Positions 31,002 to 36,433 of a stretch of DNA of 36,433 bases are shown here, piece by piece. Within the stretch, counting starts at the first letter, position 1; every line of letters begins with the position of its first letter. The stretch comes from JAAZNO01 sp012798275. Lineage in GTDB: Bacteria; Chloroflexota; Anaerolineae; B4-G1; SLSP01. Where the stretch lies: positions 1-36,433 of the forward strand of contig DAOPQD010000026.1 of assembly GCA_035347995.1 (NCBI GenBank), read 5' to 3'. The notes beneath the pieces are model-generated. The model did not search any database, was not told the DNA's origin, and saw only the letters and a list, made by a program, of their open reading frames with translations. Both the position numbers and the translations under genes were made by a program.

Positions 31002-33740
31002 CTACGGCTCTCCCACCATCGCCTTGAGGACTGCCTCCAACTGGGCCTGCGCGCGACCGTAGCACTCCCAGTCGTTCTGTTCCAGGCAGGCCTGCCCGGC
31101 CTGATAGTGTTCCCAGGCCTGCTGCGCCAGGGATTCCAGGTCGCCAGTGGGCGTCGCTCCCGCACCCGGCATCTCCGGTTCTCCGACCGCGCCGCCGCCC
31201 GCCATTACCTGCAGCAGCGCCTCGGCTAACGTCGGTGCCATCGCTACCCGGTCGTTGTAGGTAACGATCACCCGCTTGAGCTCTGGCAGCTGGCCAGACT
31301 CCGATTCCAGATAGAGCGGCTCCACATACAGGAAGGTGTCCTTGAGCGGAACTACCATCAGGTTGCCGCGCAAAACCCGTGAGCCACGCTGATCCCACAG
31401 CGTGAGCTGCTGCGAGATAGTCGGGTCCTGATTGACGCGCCCTTCCACCTGCAACGGCCCATAGATCAGGCGGTCCTTACTCAGGTTGAAAACTCCCAGC
31501 TGGCCGTAGTCCGCCCCATCGCTGTCGGCGTACAGCCAGGCCACCATGTTCTGCTTTTCCTTGGGGACGTAAGGCCGGATCATGATAAACTCCAGCCGCT
31601 CCTGGCCGGGAAGCCGCATCACGACGTAATACGGTTCCATCTCCTGCTCCTCAGTTTCCACCAATTCGCTAGGAATGGCCCAGAGGTCTTCGCGGTTGTA
31701 AAAGACCTGCGGGTCGCGCATGTGATAGGTGCTATATTGCACCGATTGATAAAGGTAAAGCGTCTCCGGGTAGCGCCAGTGATCGCGCAACACCTGCGGC
31801 ATCTGCTCCGCCGGGTGAAAAAGCGTGGGGAAGATGCGAGCGTAGGCCGCTGCAACAGGATCGGCAGGATCCACCAGGTAGTAGTTAATCTCGCCGGTAT
31901 AAGCGTCGAGCGTAACCTTGACGCTGTTGCGCAAGTAGTTAAGCCCATTCTGTTTCTCTGAGTAGGGATAGCGATCGGTCCAGGTGTAAGCGTCCAGGAT
32001 CCAGACGATGCGCCCGTCGGCGATGACCGGGTAGGGATCGCTATCGTACCACAAAAACGGCGCGATGGTTTGGGAGCGCTCGGTGATGGTACGGTAGAAG
32101 AGGACCCGGCTGTCGGCAGTCAGCGCCGGTGAAAGGAGCAGCTGCACACTGTTGAAACGCAGCGCCAGGAGCGCCCGCCGAAACAGCCCATCCATTGCCA
32201 CCCCATCGGGGCCGGTATAGCGGGTATACGCATTGGCGTCACCCCGGGGATAGTCAAATTCGTCTTCGGTCCCATTCACCAAAATATAATCTTTGGTCAA
32301 CTCACCAAAGTAGATCTCCGGCCGGGTGATGGCGAGCTCCGGCAGCGTGCTGGTCGGCGGGAGGTCGCGCACATATAGCTGAGGCAACCCCTCCTGGCTG
32401 ACCACGTTGACCGGGCTGAGCGCCAAACCGTAACCATGGGTGAAAATCAAATGGCGATTGACCCACGTCTGCGCCTGCTCGGCCAGCTGCTCGGAATCTA
32501 ACTCGCGCACGGCCAGCATCACCGATTGCAGCTGCCCATTGAGCACATAGCGATCCACATCCACATCGTTGAAGCTGTAGTAAAGGCGGATTTCCTGCAG
32601 CTGAGCATAGGTCCGCTGCAGCGGCCGGTAATCCCACAGCCGGATGTTCTGGATGATGTCGGCGTTGGCCGCCAGGTCAGCCGGTGAGAGCGTCCCGGCC
32701 GCCGGGTAGGCCTGCTCCTGGATTTTGTCCAACCCATAAGCGGTCCGGGTGAAAGCGATGTTGTACTCAATATAGGGCTTTTCCACCACGAACTCGTTGG
32801 GCTCCACGGTAAAACGCTGAACGAGCGCCGGATAGATCGGGCCAAGGACGGAAATCACCAGCCAGGCCAGCCCGGCCCCCAACAACAACTTCCGGTCGCG
32901 AACAAAGGCGTTGACAAAAAGTAGCGCCGCCGCCACAAAGAAGATGACCATCTCAATGACGTAGAGCGGCAGGCGGGCATGAATGTCAGTGTAGCCGGCC
33001 CCCAGGACGACGCCGGCCTCCGATTGCAGCAACGTATAGCGATCCAACAGCCGACCTACGCCGAGCAGCCCTAACCAGAGCGCCCCCAGCAAAGAAAGAT
33101 GCGCCACGGCCCCCCGCGCCCGCGTCTGCTTCAACAGCCCATAACGGACAAGAATCCCAACAAAGGCTACCGCGACCAGCGAGCGGCCCCATCCCAGAAG
33201 CGTTTCATACCAGGGCAATTGGAAGACGTAAAAGCCTACATCCAGGTTGAAAATCGGCTCGGTCACGCCAAAAGAGCCCCCTTCGCGCGCGAGCAAATAA
33301 CTGCTCCATTCCCCGCTCATGAAGAGGCCGAAAATGCCCCCGATGACCACGGCGCCTACCGTAAAGAAAGCCTGGAACCGGCGCGACGAGATGCCGAGAT
33401 CCTGAGCCTCAGGCAGCGTGAACGAAAGGGAACCCAACCGCATCCGGCGCGGACTGGCTCCCTGGCCCCCTCCCGCGGGCAGTGTGGAGGCCAACCAGCG
33501 CGGCAGCAACGACCAGTTGAGCCCTAGAAAACCGGCCGCTACCAGAATCGCTGCCAGCGTCACCCCCAGCGAGGCCACCACACGGGTGGTAAAAACCGGC
33601 GTATAGCCAATGCTCTGAAACCACAGATAATCCGTATAAAAGCGGACTAAAGTGGAGGAGAAGATCAGCAACAGCAAGATCAGCCCTCCTACCACTGCCC
33701 AAACCCGACCGCTAGAAAACCGCGCACGTTTGGCGTTCAT
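31002..33740 (-). CDS. UPF0182-family large membrane protein
   Basis: The 912-residue protein fits the UPF0182 family. It has about seven transmembrane segments in the first ~300 residues (VWAVVGGLILLLLIFSSTLV, then ALLFVNAFVRDRKLLLGAGL) with the family hallmark YTDYLWFQSIGY. A long extracellular domain follows, with NEFVVEKPYIEYNIAFTRTA, LWDYRPLQRTYAQLQEIR, YVRDLPP and PEIYFGELTKDYILVNG. The C-terminal ~70 residues form a helix-rich tail (AQQAWEHYQAGQACLEQ). Function is unknown. The start at 33740 is set by AGGAGG 8 nt upstream. A possible -10 (TACAAT, minus 33807-33802) lacks a good -35. The nearest plus-strand gene is the TPR protein. Confidence 0.92.
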   Translation of the reverse strand: MNAKRARFSSGRVWAVVGGLILLLLIFSSTLVRFYTDYLWFQSIGYTPVFTTRVVASLGVTLAAILVAAGFLGLNWSLLPRWLASTLPAGGGQGASPRRMRLGSLSFTLPEAQDLGISSRRFQAFFTVGAVVIGGIFGLFMSGEWSSYLLAREGGSFGVTEPIFNLDVGFYVFQLPWYETLLGWGRSLVAVAFVGILVRYGLLKQTRARGAVAHLSLLGALWLGLLGVGRLLDRYTLLQSEAGVVLGAGYTDIHARLPLYVIEMVIFFVAAALLFVNAFVRDRKLLLGAGLAWLVISVLGPIYPALVQRFTVEPNEFVVEKPYIEYNIAFTRTAYGLDKIQEQAYPAAGTLSPADLAANADIIQNIRLWDYRPLQRTYAQLQEIRLYYSFNDVDVDRYVLNGQLQSVMLAVRELDSEQLAEQAQTWVNRHLIFTHGYGLALSPVNVVSQEGLPQLYVRDLPPTSTLPELAITRPEIYFGELTKDYILVNGTEDEFDYPRGDANAYTRYTGPDGVAMDGLFRRALLALRFNSVQLLLSPALTADSRVLFYRTITERSQTIAPFLWYDSDPYPVIADGRIVWILDAYTWTDRYPYSEKQNGLNYLRNSVKVTLDAYTGEINYYLVDPADPVAAAYARIFPTLFHPAEQMPQVLRDHWRYPETLYLYQSVQYSTYHMRDPQVFYNREDLWAIPSELVETEEQEMEPYYVVMRLPGQERLEFIMIRPYVPKEKQNMVAWLYADSDGADYGQLGVFNLSKDRLIYGPLQVEGRVNQDPTISQQLTLWDQRGSRVLRGNLMVVPLKDTFLYVEPLYLESESGQLPELKRVIVTYNDRVAMAPTLAEALLQVMAGGGAVGEPEMPGAGATPTGDLESLAQQAWEHYQAGQACLEQNDWECYGRAQAQLEAVLKAMVGEP

Positions 33741-33952
33741 GAATCGTGCCTCCTTTTTGGGCGCTCTCTGGCCACGACTGACATCAGCAGCCTGCATTAC
33801 GATTGTACCACAGAGCCTTTATTACGTATCACGCCCTGAAAGCAGTGCGCTGGCCTGACTATGTCAGCTCAGCTGCCCATTGGGCTCTTGACGACGATGC
33901 CACGACGGTTCTGCAAGTTGACAAAAGATAGAACTGCGCCACAAATAAGAGT

Positions 33953-35368
33953 ATGGACACGACTTTAGAGCAAACAGGTTTCTCCAGCGCATCACCGACC
34001 GACGCCCGGACAGCGCTCCCTGCCGCGGACGTTGCAGCGCCCATGTCCCCCACCCCGCTACGACTGAGCGTCCTGGGCGGCGCGATCCTGGCGCTGCTGG
34101 CGTTGCTCGTCGTCGCCGGCTCCGCACCAGAACAGCCCGGCCTTGCCAGCGTGCGGCAAGCGGAGGCGCATTTCGCTGCCGCCGAGTTCACCGCCGCCGA
34201 TGCCGCCTTTCAGGCCGCCGAGGCCCAATTGACGCCCGACGCTTATCCCCGGCAACGGCGTGCGGCGCTGTACCTGCGCTGGAATCGTCCCGCCGAAGGG
34301 CTGGCCCTGCTGGAGTCCCTGCCCGACGCCGACCCCTTGCTGCGTCTGGAATTGCTCGCGGCGGCCGGGGATTGGGCGACGCTCGAAACTGTCGCGCGGC
34401 AGTACCTGGAGCTCGCGCCCGGCGCAAGCCAGGCTCACGCCCACTTGACCCGCGCCCTGCTGCAGCAACGCCGCTGCGCCGAAGCCGAGGTCGCCGCCGA
34501 CGCCTGGGCCGGCCGCGCTCCCGGAACTGAGACCGCGCTGACCGCCGCCACGCTGCACTTCATCCATCAGCGCGAAGCGGCCGACGCCGGGCTGTGCACG
34601 CTGGATGAAGAAATGTGCCGGATCGTGCGCGCTTGCCCCGCGTCGGGACTTTGTACCCGGCAGCTGGGCGAGGCGCTCCTGCGCCGCCAGCAACCCGCGC
34701 TCGCCGCCTGTAGCCTCTCCCGCGCTGTCGCCGACGCCCCGCAGGACGCCCGCGCGCAGGCCTGGTTGGGGGCAGCGTTGGAGCAATTGGGGGACACGAC
34801 AGCCGCGCTGAGCCGCTATCAACAGGCCACGGAACTCGCGCCCGACGACCCGCTCGGCTGGCTGCTGCTGGGAATGGCGCGCCTCAAACTCCAGGAGACG
34901 GAAACCGCGCGGGAAGCGCTGTTGCGCGCGCAGGCCCTCGATCCGGCGAATCCCGCGCCGTGCCTGGCGGTCGCGGCAGCCCTCGCGGCAGAGGGTGCCT
35001 ATGGCAGGGTGCCCACGTGGACCGCCGCCGCGCTCGAACGCGCGCCTGCCGACGTGAGCCTCTGGAAGGCCGTAGCGCGCTTCTACCTCGCCCGCAACCT
35101 GACGCTGGAAGGCGAGCCGCTCCATGCGGCTGAGGGCGCCGTCCAACTCGCGCCCCAGGATGCGGAGGCGTGGACCCTCCTGGGGTGGGCGCACTTCAAC
35201 GCCGGGGACTACACCGCCGCGAGGGAGGCCCTGGAGACCGCCCTTCAGTATGACGCGCAGTCGGCGGAGGCCTATCATTTCCTGGGAGCGACCCTGCGCG
35301 CCCTCAACCATCACGCCGAAGCCGACGCCGCTTTCACCCGCGCGGCCGACCTCGGCTACCGCCAATGA
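33953..35368 (+). CDS. Membrane-anchored TPR protein
   Basis: The 471-residue protein has an N-terminal polar stretch, one transmembrane segment (~38-56, LSVLGGAILALLALLVVAG) and then about ten tetratricopeptide-like helical repeats rich in Ala. The clearest are AWLGAALEQLGDTTAALSRY, AWTLLGWAHFNAGDYTAARE and AYHFLGATLRALNHHAEAD. TPR proteins act as scaffolds; no partner can be named. Five Cys in the middle (C181 region, LCTLDEEMCRIVRACPASGLC) could form disulfides if the domain is outside the cell. There is no ribosome site. A TTGACA at 33918 would place a start near the ATG itself, so it may be leaderless, but the -10 is poor. It is convergent with the phosphatidyltransferase gene, 6 bp apart. 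Confidence 0.8.
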   Translation: MDTTLEQTGFSSASPTDARTALPAADVAAPMSPTPLRLSVLGGAILALLALLVVAGSAPEQPGLASVRQAEAHFAAAEFTAADAAFQAAEAQLTPDAYPRQRRAALYLRWNRPAEGLALLESLPDADPLLRLELLAAAGDWATLETVARQYLELAPGASQAHAHLTRALLQQRRCAEAEVAADAWAGRAPGTETALTAATLHFIHQREAADAGLCTLDEEMCRIVRACPASGLCTRQLGEALLRRQQPALAACSLSRAVADAPQDARAQAWLGAALEQLGDTTAALSRYQQATELAPDDPLGWLLLGMARLKLQETETAREALLRAQALDPANPAPCLAVAAALAAEGAYGRVPTWTAAALERAPADVSLWKAVARFYLARNLTLEGEPLHAAEGAVQLAPQDAEAWTLLGWAHFNAGDYTAAREALETALQYDAQSAEAYHFLGATLRALNHHAEADAAFTRAADLGYRQ

Positions 35369-35374
35369 GCATCT

Positions 35375-35989
35375 TCAGGGATCCCGGCGCGCCTCGCGGT
35401 AGACGTAGAAGATCCGCTGCAAGACGGTGAACCACGACAGCACCGCCAGCAAAATCAACACGGGGCGAATCCAATTGAAGATCAGGCCGACGCCCAGCAG
35501 GAGAACGCGCTCGACGCGAGTGAGCAACCCCGTCTTGCACGTGTAGCCCACCCCCTCAGCCCGCGCGCGCGTGTAGCTCACCAGCTGGGAACCCAACAGC
35601 GTGGCGAAAATCAAATACACTTCCAGGGCCAAACCGCGCGGATATAACGCGACGAGCAGCCCACACATCAAAGCCCCCTCGGAAATGCGATCGAGGGTAG
35701 AATCGAGGAAAGCGCCAAAGCGGCTGCGCTCCCCCCCCACCCGCGCCAGGGCCCCGTCCAACGCATCCAACGAAGAGGCCAGCAGCAGCAGCACGCCGCC
35801 AAGTCGCGTGTAGCCCAGTCCCACCACAACGCTTACCCCCACCGTCAATCCCAGTCCCAGCAATGTGATGGTATTCGGGTGAAAACCCCAGCGGTGCAAC
35901 ACCCGGGCGATGGGATAGGTGATGACCGATGCCTTCGTCCGCGCCCAATCCGTCAACGATTCAAAGCGTTCTGCTTCTGTCTGACTCAT
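35375..35989 (-). CDS. CDP-alcohol phosphatidyltransferase
   Basis: The 204-residue protein with about six hydrophobic segments carries the complete CDP-alcohol phosphatidyltransferase motif DG-x2-AR-x8-G-x3-D-x3-D (from LDGALAR to FLDSTLD). It transfers a phosphatidyl group from CDP-diacylglycerol to an alcohol. PgsA-like and phosphatidylinositol-phosphate synthase-like enzymes share the motif, so the acceptor (glycerol-3-phosphate or inositol phosphate) stays open. Its ATG overlaps the stop of the regulator gene (ATGA), so the two are co-translated and share the promoter at 36389-36416. Confidence 0.92.
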   Translation of the reverse strand: MSQTEAERFESLTDWARTKASVITYPIARVLHRWGFHPNTITLLGLGLTVGVSVVVGLGYTRLGGVLLLLASSLDALDGALARVGGERSRFGAFLDSTLDRISEGALMCGLLVALYPRGLALEVYLIFATLLGSQLVSYTRARAEGVGYTCKTGLLTRVERVLLLGVGLIFNWIRPVLILLAVLSWFTVLQRIFYVYREARRDP

Positions 35990-36351
35990 ACCTCGACCTC
36001 TTCAGGTAAAATTGACGCCGCCTGCGAGGGCGTGTCAGCGATCGAAAACCCCACCAATGCCTCCAAATCTGCCCGCAGCTCCCGAAAGCGCTCCGGCGCC
36101 AGCCGATACAGCACCTCGCGCCCCACGCGCTGCGACTCCACAAAACCCGCCAGCCGCAGCTCCTTGAGATGCCAGGAAAGCAAGGGCTGACTGATACGCA
36201 GCGCTGCACCCAAATCGGCGACATTGGATTCTCCCACAGCCAGCGCAGCCAGAATCCGCAGGCGCACGACCGCTCGCAGCGCCTGGGAATCCCGGGAAAG
36301 CCGCCGCACTGTCGGCGCCATGTCACCTGCAGTTGAAGGGCGAACTGTCAT
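35986..36351 (-). CDS. ArsR-family winged-helix transcriptional regulator
   Basis: The 121-residue protein has the ArsR/SmtB winged-helix layout: LRAVVRLRILAALAVGESNV, DLGAALRISQPLLSWHLKEL (recognition helix) and GFVESQRVGREVLYRLAPER (wing). No Cys is present, so it lacks the ELCVCDL-type metal site and likely senses something else. The ATG at 36351 is preceded by AAAGGA. It overlaps the phosphatidyltransferase gene by 4 nt and its own promoter carries a palindrome (36396-36413), as expected for an autoregulated repressor. Confidence 0.9.
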   Translation of the reverse strand: MTVRPSTAGDMAPTVRRLSRDSQALRAVVRLRILAALAVGESNVADLGAALRISQPLLSWHLKELRLAGFVESQRVGREVLYRLAPERFRELRADLEALVGFSIADTPSQAASILPEEVEV

Positions 36352-36386
36352 ATATAAACCATCCTTTGATAAAGAAGCATTTATAT
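36352..36386. promoter_or_regulatory. Inverted repeat in the regulator leader
   Basis: ATATAAA (36352-36358) and TTTATAT (36380-36386), perfect 7-bp arms, 21 bases apart, centred on the ribosome site. A second possible operator or an RNA fold. Confidence 0.4.
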
Positions 36387-36388
36387 GA

Positions 36389-36416
36389 ATTCTACACAGA
36401 AAGACATTTCTGTCAA
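36389..36416 (-). promoter_or_regulatory. Promoter of the ArsR-phosphatidyltransferase operon with overlapping operator
   Basis: On the minus strand TTGACA (36416-36411), 16 nt, TAGAAT (36394-36389). A perfect inverted repeat ACAGAAA-gaca-TTTCTGT (36396-36413) lies inside the spacer and -35, the right place for a repressor. Confidence 0.7.
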
Positions 36417-36433
36417 CTGTACCTCAGCCTTGC

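Overview
The window reads as chromosomal DNA of a GC-rich bacterium, most likely a member of the Chloroflexota (Anaerolineae/Caldilineae/Ardenticatenia-like). This rests on gene content, not on a marker gene. The clues are giant repeat-built exported proteins carrying a [YF]LPLV motif near the C-terminus, a UPF0182 protein, a lamin-tail plus phospholipase-D exported protein, a GT39 mannosyltransferase-like membrane protein, and Firmicutes-like operons (rpsU-yqeY, pgpH-ybeY-dgkA). No rRNA, tRNA or CRISPR was found. The left edge holds a decayed transposase fragment.

Layout. 1-351: transposase remnant and the leader of a giant gene. 352-7299: a 2315-residue secreted repeat protein with a 2.5-copy, 588-bp perfect tandem repeat. 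7.5-8.0 kb: greA (minus), divergent from a metallophosphoesterase (8.5-9.6 kb). 9.6-11.1 kb: a nucleoside phosphorylase-family gene coupled to a polyphosphate-glucokinase-like ROK kinase (minus). Divergent from these is a CYTH-HTH-HD-CHAD protein (11.3-13.9 kb), so a polyphosphate-themed locus is plausible. 14.0-17.3 kb: exported lamin-tail/DUF11-like/PLD protein. 17.4-18.4 kb: EamA transporter (minus), divergent from a small anchored unknown protein. 18.9-20.9 kb: AAA ATPase and glycerophosphodiesterase, 1 nt apart (minus). 21.2-23.1 kb: an M24 peptidase and an MBL-fold hydrolase, divergent. 23.2-27.5 kb: rpsU-yqeY-pgpH-ybeY-dgkA and two small membrane proteins (minus). 27.7-30.5 kb: response regulator with a roadblock-like domain plus GT39 (minus). 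31.0-33.7 kb: UPF0182. 34.0-35.4 kb: TPR protein. 35.4-36.35 kb: ArsR-type regulator overlapping a CDP-alcohol phosphatidyltransferase, with a palindromic operator on its promoter.

The most unusual signal lies between genes. Leaders of unrelated genes (greA, the response regulator, the PLD protein, the ATPase) share modules: a heptanucleotide-periodic tract ending in TGATCTCTATT just before the Shine-Dalgarno, a longer homologous block, a hairpin plus four-G-run (possible G-quadruplex) element, and an exact 18-mer. This looks like a dispersed, mosaic leader family. Its function is unknown.

Many promoters close to the sigma-70 consensus can be read directly. The best is TTGACA-N16-TATAAT before rpsU. 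Several divergent pairs share promoter bases (greA/metallophosphoesterase at 8383-8389; EamA/small protein at 18396-18402). All functional calls come from reading translated sequence; no database search was possible.
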